In this document: piece by piece, positions 33,369 through 42,453 of the stretch
How positions within the stretch are numbered: position 1 is the first letter of the stretch
Layout of the letters: every line of letters starts with the position of its first letter
Source of the DNA: Paenibacillus tepidiphilus
GTDB lineage: Bacteria; Bacillota; Bacilli; Paenibacillales; Paenibacillaceae
Assembly (NCBI RefSeq): GCF_008635795.1
Contig: NZ_VWRQ01000001.1
Span: 1-64,000 of the forward strand
Reading direction: 5' to 3'
Length of the DNA stretch: 64,000 nucleotides
Program-made: the position numbers and the translations under genes
The notes under the pieces: model-generated
Database searches by the model: none
What the model was told of the DNA's origin: nothing
What the model saw: the letters and a program-made list of their open reading frames with translations, nothing else

Positions 33369-34331
33369 ATGACAGGGCGCAAGAAGGTCATTCTGGATGT
33401 AGATACAGGGGTCGATGATGCGCTGGCCATTATCCTGGCCGTAACCAGCGGACAGCTCGACATTCTCGGCATTACCACCGTCAGCGGCAATGTCTCGCTG
33501 GACCAGGCGACCCTGAATACCTGCAAAATACTGGAGCTGCTCGGCGTGTCCGGGCAGATTCCGGTCTGCCGCGGGGCAGATCAGCCGCTGCTCCGGGAGA
33601 GCGTATTCGAGCATCGTGTACATGGCAAGGACGGCATCGGCGGCGCACTGGCCGATATGGTGGTGACCCAGCAGGCGGAAGCGGAGCGTGCGGAGGACTT
33701 CATCATCCGCCAGGTGCTGGCGCAGCCCGGCGAGGTCACGCTGATTATGACCGCGCCGCTGACCAATCTGGCACGCGCGCTGCACAAATGCCCGGAGCTT
33801 ACGCGGCATGCCGCCGAGGTTATCGTGATGGGCGGCGTGGTGCAGGGCTTCGGCAACATTACGCCGACGGCGGAATACAACATGTACGCCGATCCGGAGG
33901 CGGCCAAGCTGGTGCTGGCGGCCGGGTTCCCCCGGCTGACGCTGGTCGGGCTGGATGTGACCCGTAAGGCGCTGCTAAGCGCGGAGGATATAGCCAAGCT
34001 GCAGGTTCCCGCCATCCGCGAGTATGTGGAGAAGAGTACGGCGGATTACCGTACGCGCTATTACGAACGCAACGGAGTGCAGGCCTGTGCGCTGCATGAT
34101 CCGCTGGCGGTCGGTGTGGCACTGAACCGTTCGTTCGTTACCGTGCACGATTTCTATGTGGATGTAGAGACCAGAAGTGATCTGTGTGACGGCCAGACCG
34201 TCTGCGATTTCCAGAACCGGCTGGGCAAGCCGGCCAATGCCGGGGTCTGCCTGGAGGTGGACGCGCCCGCTTTTCTGAAAGGCTTCATTAACAGCTTGAA
34301 CCAAGGCAGAACGAAGGACGGGAGTCATTAG
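33369..34331 (+). CDS. inosine-uridine-type nucleoside hydrolase
   Basis: Splits the N-glycosidic bond of ribonucleosides to base plus ribose. The 320 residues show the Ca2+-binding DVDTGVDDA motif (D10, D12, D16, D17), a mid-protein TAPLTNLARAL strand, VMGGVVQGFGNITPTAEYNMYADPEAA (substrate loop with N and E/D contacts) and the C-terminal ALHDPLAV with H243/D244. There is no signal peptide, so it acts in the cytoplasm. It starts 2 bp after the binding-protein stop, clearly in the same operon. The ribose released could feed the ribokinase at 9520. Confidence 0.92.
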   Translation: MTGRKKVILDVDTGVDDALAIILAVTSGQLDILGITTVSGNVSLDQATLNTCKILELLGVSGQIPVCRGADQPLLRESVFEHRVHGKDGIGGALADMVVTQQAEAERAEDFIIRQVLAQPGEVTLIMTAPLTNLARALHKCPELTRHAAEVIVMGGVVQGFGNITPTAEYNMYADPEAAKLVLAAGFPRLTLVGLDVTRKALLSAEDIAKLQVPAIREYVEKSTADYRTRYYERNGVQACALHDPLAVGVALNRSFVTVHDFYVDVETRSDLCDGQTVCDFQNRLGKPANAGVCLEVDAPAFLKGFINSLNQGRTKDGSH

Positions 34332-34332
34332 A

Positions 34333-35151
34333 ATGAACAAAAGAGCAATGTATCTGCTGCTGCCGGGACTCCTGTTCCTGGCGGCCTTCATGCTGGTCCC
34401 GATCACGCTGACCATTGCCTCCACGTTTGTGCAGGACGGGAAGCTGACGCTGGAGGGGTACCTGCATTTTTTCCGGGACGGGTACTTTAACCGCATCCTG
34501 CTGACTACGCTCCGGGTGAGTGTGGTGACCACGCTGATCTGCATGCTGCTAGGGTATCCGGCGGCTTATTATATCTCACGGGCAAGTGCCCGCAAGAAGG
34601 GCATTCTGCTGGCACTGTCGATCTTCCCGCTGCTGACAAGTCCCGTGGTGCGCTCCTTCAGTTGGATGATTATTCTCGGCAAAAAAGGGCTGATTAACTC
34701 CTTCCTGGTCAATACCGGAATGGTCGCCAAGCCCCTCGACATTCTGTACACGCCGACGGCGATGATGATCGGGCTGGTGCATCTGTTCCTGCCGCTGATC
34801 ATCATCACCCTGCTCGGAGTCATGGAGAACCTGGATCACGAGCTGGTACGGGCGGCGCGCAGTCTGGGTGCTTCCCCGTTTGCCGCGTTCCGTAAAATCA
34901 CCTTCCCGCTGACGGTGCCTGGCCTGATTATCGGGGGGATTCTGGTCTTCGTCGGCAGCCTTACGGCTTACACGACACCGGCGCTGCTCGGCGGCAAGGA
35001 ACGGGTAGTCTCGACCTTCCTGTACCAGAACGCCATGACGCTGAATGACTGGCAGGCGGCCTCGGTCATCGCGGTCATTATGATTGTCATTACATTTGTG
35101 GTGGTGGGGCTGATGAATGCCTGGGCCAACCGCTTAAATCCGAAGGGGTGA
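34333..35151 (+). CDS. PotB-like ABC importer permease
   Basis: First permease of the importer, 272 residues with six TM helices and the EAA-loop variant LVRAARSLGASPFAAFRKITFPLTVPG of the PotB/PotC group. It starts 1 bp after the nucleoside hydrolase stop, so insertion of the hydrolase gene between binding protein and permease is an unusual order for this transporter type. Confidence 0.9.
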   Translation: MNKRAMYLLLPGLLFLAAFMLVPITLTIASTFVQDGKLTLEGYLHFFRDGYFNRILLTTLRVSVVTTLICMLLGYPAAYYISRASARKKGILLALSIFPLLTSPVVRSFSWMIILGKKGLINSFLVNTGMVAKPLDILYTPTAMMIGLVHLFLPLIIITLLGVMENLDHELVRAARSLGASPFAAFRKITFPLTVPGLIIGGILVFVGSLTAYTTPALLGGKERVVSTFLYQNAMTLNDWQAASVIAVIMIVITFVVVGLMNAWANRLNPKG

Positions 35152-35155
35152 GAAC

Positions 35156-35944
35156 ATGAAGGAAGGCAACCGCGCGCTGTCCTTGTACACGCTGCTGGTC
35201 TTTATATTTTTGCTGGGTCCGCTCGTCATTATCTCCATTACTTCCTTTGAGCCGGGCACAGTCCTGAAATTCCCCCCTGAGGGCTTCTCGCTGAAATGGT
35301 ACCGGAATATCTTTGAGGTCAGCGCCTTTATGGAGACCTTTAAGACTTCGATCCTCATTTCCCTGCTCGGCAATCTGCTGGCGCTTCTGCTGGGTGTGCC
35401 TGCGGCTTACGCTCTGAGTCGTTACCGGTTCCGCGGGCGGGATACGCTGAATGCGATCTTCCTGTCGCCGGTGCTGATTCCGGGGATTGTGCTGGGCTTC
35501 ACGCTGCTGCGCTATCTGATTGTCGTCTACGGGCTGCCGATTGTCGCCGGACTGCTGATTGGCCATACCGTGATTATGCTGCCGTTTATTATCCGGGTCA
35601 TTGCGTCCAGTCTGGAGAATTTCGATTTCGCGGTGGAAGAAGCGGCGCAGAGTCTGGGAGCTTCGCGGCTGTACACGTTCTTCAAAGTGGTGCTGCCCAA
35701 TATCCGTTCGGGAATTCTCGCAGCGATTCTGATTGCTTTCCTGGAATCGTTCAACAATGTGGATATCTCCGTGTTCATGACCGGCCCTGGGATCAGTACC
35801 CTGCCGATTCAAATGCTGACCTATGTGCAGAATTACTTCGACCCTACGATTGCCGCGATTTCCGTCATTCTGATGGTGCTGACGGCAGCGCTGATGTTCG
35901 TCATCGAACGGCTGATGGGATTTGCTTATTTCACCAAAAGATAG
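35156..35944 (+). CDS. PotC-like ABC importer permease
   Basis: Second permease, 262 residues, six TM helices, EAA motif VEEAAQSLGASRLYTFFKVVLPNIRSG. ATG 4 bp after the previous stop with AAGGGGTGAGA upstream. Confidence 0.9.
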   Translation: MKEGNRALSLYTLLVFIFLLGPLVIISITSFEPGTVLKFPPEGFSLKWYRNIFEVSAFMETFKTSILISLLGNLLALLLGVPAAYALSRYRFRGRDTLNAIFLSPVLIPGIVLGFTLLRYLIVVYGLPIVAGLLIGHTVIMLPFIIRVIASSLENFDFAVEEAAQSLGASRLYTFFKVVLPNIRSGILAAILIAFLESFNNVDISVFMTGPGISTLPIQMLTYVQNYFDPTIAAISVILMVLTAALMFVIERLMGFAYFTKR

Positions 35945-35974
35945 TCTATTAAACGGAAGCGGAGGCATAACGCA

Positions 35975-37039
35975 ATGTCACTTTTAAGTCTTGAGCAGGT
36001 ATCGGTTGCGTATGACAACCGTCTGATTCTGGAGGATTTCAATCTGTCGCTGGCAAAGGGCCAGCTTCTCTCCCTGCTTGGCCCCAGCGGCTGCGGCAAA
36101 ACCACGACCCTGCGCCTGATCGCCGGATTCCTGAATGCGGAAGCGGGAGCCTTCATGTTCGGCGGGAAGGATTACACCAAGGTTCCGGTCGAGAAGCGCA
36201 ACTTCGGCTTTGTGTTCCAGAGCTATGCGCTGTTCCCGCATCTGTCGGTGTTTGACAATGTGGCGTTCGGCCTGCGGCTGCGCAAGCTGAAGGAAGCGGA
36301 AGTGAAGAAGCGGGTGAACCGGATGCTGGAAATCGTCAGTCTGGGCGGCTTTGAGAAGAGACTTCCCGCCGCCTTGTCCGGCGGACAGCGCCAGCGGGTA
36401 GCCATTGCGCGGGCCCTCGTCATTGAGCCGGATCTGCTGCTGTTCGACGAGCCGCTGAGCAACCTCGACGCCAACCTGCGGGTGAACATGCGCGTGGAAA
36501 TCCGCCGGATTCAGCAGGAGCTGGGGATTACCACGGTCTATGTCTCCCACGACCAGGAGGAGTGCTTCTCGATCTCCGATCAGGTGGCTGTCATGAACAA
36601 TGGTAAGATCGAGCAGCTCGACAAGCCGTCGGCGATCTTCAAATACCCGGCCAGTGAGTTTGTCGCCCGGTTTATTGGATTCGGGAACTTCATCGCTTTT
36701 GACGGACGGAAGGATGAAGGTACGGATATTGAACTCAGCCGCGGAGAGCTGAAATTCTTTGCAGCCAAACGGCCGGAGGGCCTCGGCAACACCGGATTGC
36801 TCGGAGCGATCCGCCCTGATGATTTACAGCTGTTTGCAGCTAGCCCGGAGCCTGGCACGGCCAGCAACATTTTGCCGGGAACCGTGCAGATCAGCACGTA
36901 TCTCGGCCGCAGCTACCAGTATCAGGTGGAGACGGAGCTGGGTGTGTTCACGGTAAATCAGGAGATGGAGCAGCCATTCGTGCAGGGACAGCAGGTCACG
37001 GTTTATTTTCCAAAAGAGAAGCTGGTGCTGGTGCAGTAG
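35975..37039 (+). CDS. PotA-like ABC importer ATPase
   Basis: The 354-residue ATPase has Walker A GPSGCGKTT, Q-loop FVFQSYALFPHLSVFDN, signature LSGGQRQRVAIARAL, Walker B LLLFDEPLSNLD, H-loop YVSHDQEE, and a C-terminal TOBE-like regulatory domain (about 240-354). It powers the two permeases just upstream. Unlike the CUT1 importers in the window, this system brings its own ATPase. Confidence 0.93.
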   Translation: MSLLSLEQVSVAYDNRLILEDFNLSLAKGQLLSLLGPSGCGKTTTLRLIAGFLNAEAGAFMFGGKDYTKVPVEKRNFGFVFQSYALFPHLSVFDNVAFGLRLRKLKEAEVKKRVNRMLEIVSLGGFEKRLPAALSGGQRQRVAIARALVIEPDLLLFDEPLSNLDANLRVNMRVEIRRIQQELGITTVYVSHDQEECFSISDQVAVMNNGKIEQLDKPSAIFKYPASEFVARFIGFGNFIAFDGRKDEGTDIELSRGELKFFAAKRPEGLGNTGLLGAIRPDDLQLFAASPEPGTASNILPGTVQISTYLGRSYQYQVETELGVFTVNQEMEQPFVQGQQVTVYFPKEKLVLVQ

Positions 37040-37058
37040 CGCCTCATAAGGAGCAGAC

Positions 37059-38786
37059 ATGATGATTACAGATCAACTAATACTGAACGCTAAAGTGTAC
37101 AACAGTTACTATAAACGGTTCGAGACGGCGAATGTTGCGGTAAAAGACGGGCGTTTTCTCTATGTCGGCCAGCTTGGTGCGGAAACGTTCGCAGCTAGAG
37201 AGATAATCGAGGCTGAGGGGCAGTATCTGGTGCCCGGGCTGATCGATATCCACCTGCATATTGAGAGCACGATGATTACGCCGGAGACGTTCTCCTACGG
37301 TATTCTGCAGCATGGGGTGACGACGATTGTTCCCGAGCCGCATGAGATGGCCAATGTGTTCGGCGTTGAAGGTGTGCATGAGATGATCCGGGCCAGCCAG
37401 GACTGCCAGGTGGACATGTTCTACGCGATTCCGAGCTCGGTGCCGGCGACTCCGCTGGAGACCACGGGGGGTTCGATTGAAATTGCCGATATCGACGAGC
37501 TGATGGCCACGGAGCAGATGATCTGTCTCGGAGAGGTGATGAATTTCGTCGATGTCATCCGTGATCCCGATTGTAAAAGCAACCAGATCCTCCGGCATGT
37601 CCGCAGCAAGTATCCCGGCCTTGTTATCGAGGGCCATACGCCGAAGCTGCTGGACCTGGACCTGCACCGGCTGATCTTTGCCGGGATTGATTCCGATCAT
37701 ACCCATCAGAGCATTGAGGGGATGACCGCGCGGATTGCCGCCGGCATGTTCATCGAAATTCAGGAGAAGTCGATGACCCCGGAGGTTGTCGACTATCTGA
37801 TCCAGCACCCCGTCAGCGAGCATTTCTGCTTCGTGACCGATGACGTAATGACCGACTCGCTGGCGGCGACCGGGCATCTGGACCATCTGGTCCGCAAGGC
37901 CATCGCCATGGGCATGGCCCCGGAGGCCGCAATCTATGCGGCCACGTTCACGCCGGCCCGGCGGATGAAGCTGGGCGACCGCGGCGTGATTGCGCCGAAC
38001 AAAACCGCCGATTATCTGCTGCTCTCGGACCTCAGCAGCTTCACGATTGAGGCGGTTTACAAGCGGGGTGCGCAGGTGTGGGACCGCAGCCTGCCGCAGG
38101 AACAAGCTGCGCCGCAGCCGCGCTTCCCGGCGCACTTCTACAAGAGCGTGCAGCTGGCACCGCTTAGCGCCTCGGACTTCGCAGCCGTGCCGTCGGAGCT
38201 GCCTGACGGCCGCTACGGCGCCCGCGTGATGACGGTCAACAACGTGTCCACGTTTACCGGGGAGAAGCATGTGGAGGCTGATGTGAAGGGCGGCCTGCTG
38301 CAGTGGCAGGACACCGGCTGCGGCCTGATCGCCACCTTTGAGCGCTACGGCAAGAACGGGAACCGCGCCTATGGGCTGATCGGCGGCGACACGATCAAGC
38401 GCGGCGCGGTGGCGACGACGTATTCGCACGACAACCACAATCTGCTTGTAGTCGGCCACAATCCCGAGGACATGGCGCTCGCCGCCAATACGGTCATTGC
38501 CGAGCAGGGCGGCTTCTGCGTCGTCTGTGACGGCGAGGTGCTGGCCCTGCTGGCGCTGCCGGTCGGCGGCATTCTGACCGAGGCGCCGCTGGCCGAGACG
38601 GCGGAGCGTGTGCTCGCGCTGCGCAAGGCGATGGAGTCGCTGGGCTACAATCACTACAACCCGATTATGTCGATCAGCACGCATTCGCTGCCGGTCAGCC
38701 CGGCGCTGAAGATCACGGACCACGGCCTGATCGATGTCAGCGCAGGCAAGGTAGTGCCGCTGCTGTTCCCGCTTGGGGAAGCATAG
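37059..38786 (+). CDS. ade: adenine deaminase
   Basis: Amidohydrolase-superfamily enzyme converting adenine to hypoxanthine and ammonia. The 575 residues have the metal site IDIHLHIES (H65, H67), the EGHTPKLLD and SDHTHQS segments in the barrel, FVTDDV with the late aspartate, and the C-terminal Ade-specific domain (SHDNHNLLVVGHNPEDMALAAN, GGFCVV). AAGGAG lies before two adjacent ATGs (37059, 37062). As last gene of the operon it would turn adenine freed by the nucleoside hydrolase into hypoxanthine for salvage or nitrogen. Confidence 0.93.
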   Translation: MMITDQLILNAKVYNSYYKRFETANVAVKDGRFLYVGQLGAETFAAREIIEAEGQYLVPGLIDIHLHIESTMITPETFSYGILQHGVTTIVPEPHEMANVFGVEGVHEMIRASQDCQVDMFYAIPSSVPATPLETTGGSIEIADIDELMATEQMICLGEVMNFVDVIRDPDCKSNQILRHVRSKYPGLVIEGHTPKLLDLDLHRLIFAGIDSDHTHQSIEGMTARIAAGMFIEIQEKSMTPEVVDYLIQHPVSEHFCFVTDDVMTDSLAATGHLDHLVRKAIAMGMAPEAAIYAATFTPARRMKLGDRGVIAPNKTADYLLLSDLSSFTIEAVYKRGAQVWDRSLPQEQAAPQPRFPAHFYKSVQLAPLSASDFAAVPSELPDGRYGARVMTVNNVSTFTGEKHVEADVKGGLLQWQDTGCGLIATFERYGKNGNRAYGLIGGDTIKRGAVATTYSHDNHNLLVVGHNPEDMALAANTVIAEQGGFCVVCDGEVLALLALPVGGILTEAPLAETAERVLALRKAMESLGYNHYNPIMSISTHSLPVSPALKITDHGLIDVSAGKVVPLLFPLGEA

Positions 38787-38815
38787 ATATTTTGGTGTAA
38801 CTGAAATGGTAAGAG

Positions 38816-38842
38816 AAAGGGCGCCCTGGCGGGCGCCTTTTC
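38816..38842 (+). terminator. terminator of the nucleoside operon
   Basis: AAAGGGCGCC-CTGGCG-GGCGCCTTTT, GC-rich stem followed by T-run. Confidence 0.85.
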
Positions 38843-38961
38843 TAATTGAATGCGGAATGTGGGATGAGCTTCGGCTTTTGCGATTGACTTGCGAATGACC
38901 CGCCCCTATGATGATTAATAATATGTAACACAAGCGGTAGCATACAGAGGAGAGATGCAGC

Positions 38962-39456
38962 ATGGGCATGGAGATTGAACTGAAATTTTTGTTGCCGGAG
39001 TATCCAGAGGCGCTGATAGAAGCTGGCGAGCTGAAGGTGATCACCCGGCACAGCATTGACCAGACGTATCTGGCAATTGAGGACGGGCAGGAGCTGCGGG
39101 TGCGCAAAGTCAGCGATCTGGATACCGGCGAAGTGACGTATACACATACCTTCAAGGACGGCAAAGGGATCAGCCGCCAGGAGATCGAATATGGTATCTC
39201 GGAAGGGATTTACAATCAGGTGATCGGGATGGCCAAGGCTATCCCCCTCGTCAAAACCCGGATTACCGGTGTCTGGAACGGCATCACGGTGGAGATTGAT
39301 CTGTACACTCAGTTGGAGCTTTCCGTGCTTGAGGTAGAGTTCGATTCGCTGGAGGAAGCGCAGAGCTTCCAGGCGCCGGAATGGTTCGGGCAGGACATCA
39401 GCGAGGAGCGCAAGTACAGCAACAAGACCGTATGGCGGGAGCTGCAGAACAAGTAA
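38962..39456 (+). CDS. CYTH-domain (triphosphate tunnel) protein
   Basis: The 164-residue protein has the CYTH signature ExExK at E4, E6 and K8 (MEIELKFLL) and alternating charged strands (LRVRKV, YTHTFKDG, RQEIEYGI, KTRITGV, VEIDLYTQL, LEVEFDS) that line the tunnel binding triphosphate and metal. Relatives include thiamine triphosphatase, class IV adenylate cyclase and short-chain polyphosphatases, so the substrate is open. ATG 38962 has GAGGAGAG 8 nt upstream. It stands alone between the Ade terminator and thrC. Confidence 0.88.
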   Translation: MGMEIELKFLLPEYPEALIEAGELKVITRHSIDQTYLAIEDGQELRVRKVSDLDTGEVTYTHTFKDGKGISRQEIEYGISEGIYNQVIGMAKAIPLVKTRITGVWNGITVEIDLYTQLELSVLEVEFDSLEEAQSFQAPEWFGQDISEERKYSNKTVWRELQNK

Positions 39457-39684
39457 AGAGAGCCATAAAGCAGGCGGTATAAGAAACCCTATAAGCAGCA
39501 GTAACAGGTTAGTGCTACAGTAACCCGCTGCGGGCCAATGCGGACGGCGATGCAAGTTTATCGACAGTAAGAGCAGCCGTGCCGGCAATTTTTCTGCAAA
39601 ACTTGACACGGAAGTATCGTACTTTAGCGCTTAAACGTGTTACTATATAGGTTATATATGAGGGGCCAGGAGGATGAGAAAGAT

Positions 39685-41067
39685 ATGGAGTATATAAGCA
39701 CCAGAGGCAATGTGGAAGCGCGGGGATTTATCGATACGGTACTGATGGGGCTGGCCGACGACGGCGGGCTGATGGTGCCGGTGCAGATTCCGCAGATTTC
39801 GGCGGAGACGCTGGCGGAGTGGAGAGGGCTCAGCTTCCAGGAGCTGTTCCTGGAGATTTTCTCCTATTATACGAACGATGAAATTCCCTACGACGATCTG
39901 AAAAAAATGGTCAACACCAGCTACGCCAATTTCCGCGCGCCGGAAGTGGCGCCTCTTCATAAAGTCAATGATTCCCTGTATGTACTGGAGCTGTTCCACG
40001 GACCGACCTTTGCCTTCAAGGATGTGGCTCTGCAGTTTATGGGCGAGCTGTATTCCTACATTGCCAAGGTGCGCGGCGAAATCATCCATATTCTCGGGGC
40101 CACCTCGGGGGATACCGGTGCTGCGGCGATTGCCGGGGTACGCGGCAAGGAGGGCATCAAGATCTGTATCCTGCATCCGCATAACAAGGTCAGCAAGGTG
40201 CAGGAGCTGCAGATGACGACGGTGGACGACGCCAACGTGCTCAATCTGTCCGTCAATGGAACCTTCGACGATTGCCAGCAGGCGATCAAGGAGCTGTTCG
40301 CAGATCTGGACTTCAAGGGCCGCTATCACCTGCGGGCGATCAACTCCATTAACTTCGTGCGCATTCTGGCGCAGACGGTCTATTATTTCCATGCGTATCT
40401 GCAGCTCCCGGCGGACATCGGGAAGATCAACATCAGTGTGCCGTCGGGGAATTTCGGCAATATTTTCTCCGGCTATCTCGCGCAGCGGATGGGGCTGCCC
40501 ATCGGCAAGCTGATCATCGCCACCAACGAGAACAATATCCTCGAGCGCTTCGTGCTCACGGGCGAGTACAAGCCGGGTAATTTCGTAGGCACCCATAGCC
40601 CTTCAATGGATATTCAGGTCGCCAGCAACTTCGAGCGTTATCTGTACTATTTGCTCGGCGAAGATGCGGTGAAGCTGTCGGCGTATATGTCGCTCTTGAA
40701 GACGGACGGCAAGATTACGGTGGAGGGCGAATTGCTGGATCAGGTGCAGAAGGATTTCGGAGCACTTGGCGTGAAGAATCAGCAGTGCCTCGACATCATC
40801 GGTAAATATGAGCAGGAATACGGCTATTTGCTTGACCCGCATACCGCTTGCGGAATTGCGGCTTATGAAGCCTGCAGTACTCCGGAGGACATTACGGTAA
40901 CGTTCGCTACCGCACATCCGGCCAAATTCGATGAGTCGATTGCCTTGACCGGCATCCAGCAGGAATTCCCTGAGCCGATCTCCCGCCTGTTCTCCCTGCC
41001 GCAGCATATGACTGTGGTGGAGAATGACCTGGAGCAGATTGTCGGCGAGCTTAAGGCGTTCTTTTAA
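39685..41067 (+). CDS. thrC: threonine synthase
   Basis: PLP enzyme converting O-phosphohomoserine to threonine. The 460-residue protein begins with the typical YISTRGNVEARGFIDTVLMGLADDGGLMVP, the PLP lysine is K112 in GPTFAFKDVALQ, and the phosphate loop is GATSGDTGAAA; SGNFGNIFSGYLA is also diagnostic. This is the longer threonine synthase type that keeps the N-terminal domain. AGGAGG lies 11 nt before ATG 39685; a GTG-started extension to 39637 lacks support. Unlinked to hom/thrB here. I see no T-box in the 228-bp leader, only a TTGACA at about 39603 that may be a -35. Confidence 0.95.
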   Translation: MEYISTRGNVEARGFIDTVLMGLADDGGLMVPVQIPQISAETLAEWRGLSFQELFLEIFSYYTNDEIPYDDLKKMVNTSYANFRAPEVAPLHKVNDSLYVLELFHGPTFAFKDVALQFMGELYSYIAKVRGEIIHILGATSGDTGAAAIAGVRGKEGIKICILHPHNKVSKVQELQMTTVDDANVLNLSVNGTFDDCQQAIKELFADLDFKGRYHLRAINSINFVRILAQTVYYFHAYLQLPADIGKINISVPSGNFGNIFSGYLAQRMGLPIGKLIIATNENNILERFVLTGEYKPGNFVGTHSPSMDIQVASNFERYLYYLLGEDAVKLSAYMSLLKTDGKITVEGELLDQVQKDFGALGVKNQQCLDIIGKYEQEYGYLLDPHTACGIAAYEACSTPEDITVTFATAHPAKFDESIALTGIQQEFPEPISRLFSLPQHMTVVENDLEQIVGELKAFF

Positions 41068-41096
41068 CAGCAGCTAACAAGAATTTGGGTCTACCG

Positions 41097-41145
41097 CAAA
41101 AGCGCCCTGCTTTCTTCTAAAGAGAAGGAAGCGGGGCGCTTTTGT
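41097..41145. terminator. terminator after thrC
   Basis: A roughly 20-bp stem with arms CAAAAGCGCCCTGC... and ...GCGGGGCGCTTTTG. A/T runs on both sides make it work in both directions. The 298 bp that follow are purine-rich (GGGAAGG-type) and hold no gene that I can support. Confidence 0.9.
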
Positions 41146-41443
41146 GTGACAGGGAAAGGCAGTGAAGGCAAGGGAAGGCAAGCATTGGCAGGTAGGAAGG
41201 GCAGGGAAGTAACGACAGGAAGGTAACGCCTGGGTAAGATGTGCGGGCACTGTGGCAGGAGAGCGGTGGTAAGTGGGTAATGGCATAGGTACGGGTCCGG
41301 AGTGAATGCTTTGCACTTTTTTTCACAAAATGAAATTGCGGAATTTGTCGGCAAATTCCTGTCGAAAAGTAGACATAGCTGCCATGGAGTGAGAAAATAG
41401 CTTTTAGATATTAGCCAGAGACGAGAAAAGGACGGGATTTCAC

Positions 41444-42430
41444 ATGACCATTCGATTCGGGGTTGTAGGCACCAACTGGATTACGGACCGCTTTATTCAA
41501 GCCGGCCTGGAGAACGAGGAGTTTATCCTGACTGCGGTGTATTCGCGCACGGAGGAGAAGGGCAGGGCTTTTGCCGCTAAATATGCAGGCGCAGCCATTT
41601 ATACCGATCTGGAGACGATGGCTTCAAGCGCAGATGTGGATGCAGTCTATATCGCCAGCCCGAACTCCATGCATGCCGAGCAGGCGATAGTCTGTATGAA
41701 CTACGGCAAGCATGTTCTGGTGGAGAAGCCGGCGGCTTCCAACAGCCGGGAGCTGAAGAAGATGATTGAGGCGGCTGAGCGCAATGGGGTGCTGCTGATG
41801 GAGGCGATGAAGTCGACGTTTGCGCCGAATTTTGACGTGATTCGCGATAATCTGTACAAGCTGGGGCAGGTACGGCGGTATTTTGCAGGCTATTGCCAGT
41901 ACTCTTCGCGCTACGATGCTTACCGGCAGGGGACGGTGCTGAACGCTTTTAACCCGGAATACTCCAATGGCTCACTGATGGACCTCGGCATATATTGTCT
42001 GTATCCGATGGTGGTGCTGTTCGGCAAGCCCGAAATGGTGAAGGCTACGGGTGTGATGCTGGCGTCCGGTGTGGACGGCGAAGGCAGTATAGTCATGAAG
42101 TATCCGGAGATGGATGCGGTGGTCATGTATTCCAAGATTACGGACTCCTATCTGCCGGCGGAAATTCAGGGCGAGAATGCCACGATGGTGATCGACAAGA
42201 TCAACCAGCCGTATCAGGTGAAGATCCATTACCGCGACGGTGCGGTTGAAGAGCTGACGCTGCCGCAGGTGTACGAATCCATGTATTATGAAACGAAGGA
42301 ATTCATCACCCTGCTGAAGAACGGGGAACGGGAGAGCAGGGTCAACAGCCATGCCAATTCGCTGGCGGTGGCCGAAGTGATGGAGGATGCACGGTTCCAG
42401 ATCGGGCTGCGTTATCCGGCGGATCTGTAA
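41444..42430 (+). CDS. Gfo/Idh/MocA-family oxidoreductase
   Basis: NAD(P)-dependent dehydrogenase, probably of a sugar or cyclitol. The 328 residues have an N-terminal Rossmann fold (IRFGVVGTNWITDRFI), the EKP motif in VLVEKPAASNSRE with the catalytic-face lysine, and the C-terminal alpha/beta domain (YSNGSLMDLGIYCLYPMVVLFG). The usual catalytic His position carries LMDLGIYCLYP, as in the trans-1,2-dihydrobenzenediol dehydrogenase-like subgroup. 24 bp before the radical SAM gene, so probably co-transcribed. Confidence 0.9.
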   Translation: MTIRFGVVGTNWITDRFIQAGLENEEFILTAVYSRTEEKGRAFAAKYAGAAIYTDLETMASSADVDAVYIASPNSMHAEQAIVCMNYGKHVLVEKPAASNSRELKKMIEAAERNGVLLMEAMKSTFAPNFDVIRDNLYKLGQVRRYFAGYCQYSSRYDAYRQGTVLNAFNPEYSNGSLMDLGIYCLYPMVVLFGKPEMVKATGVMLASGVDGEGSIVMKYPEMDAVVMYSKITDSYLPAEIQGENATMVIDKINQPYQVKIHYRDGAVEELTLPQVYESMYYETKEFITLLKNGERESRVNSHANSLAVAEVMEDARFQIGLRYPADL

Positions 42431-42453
42431 GGAGAAGGGGGAGGAAGCGGAAC

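Noticed and set aside
39457..39684. T-box leader before threonine synthase
   Set aside because: No AGGGTGGNACCGCG-type T-box sequence and no terminator/antiterminator pair.
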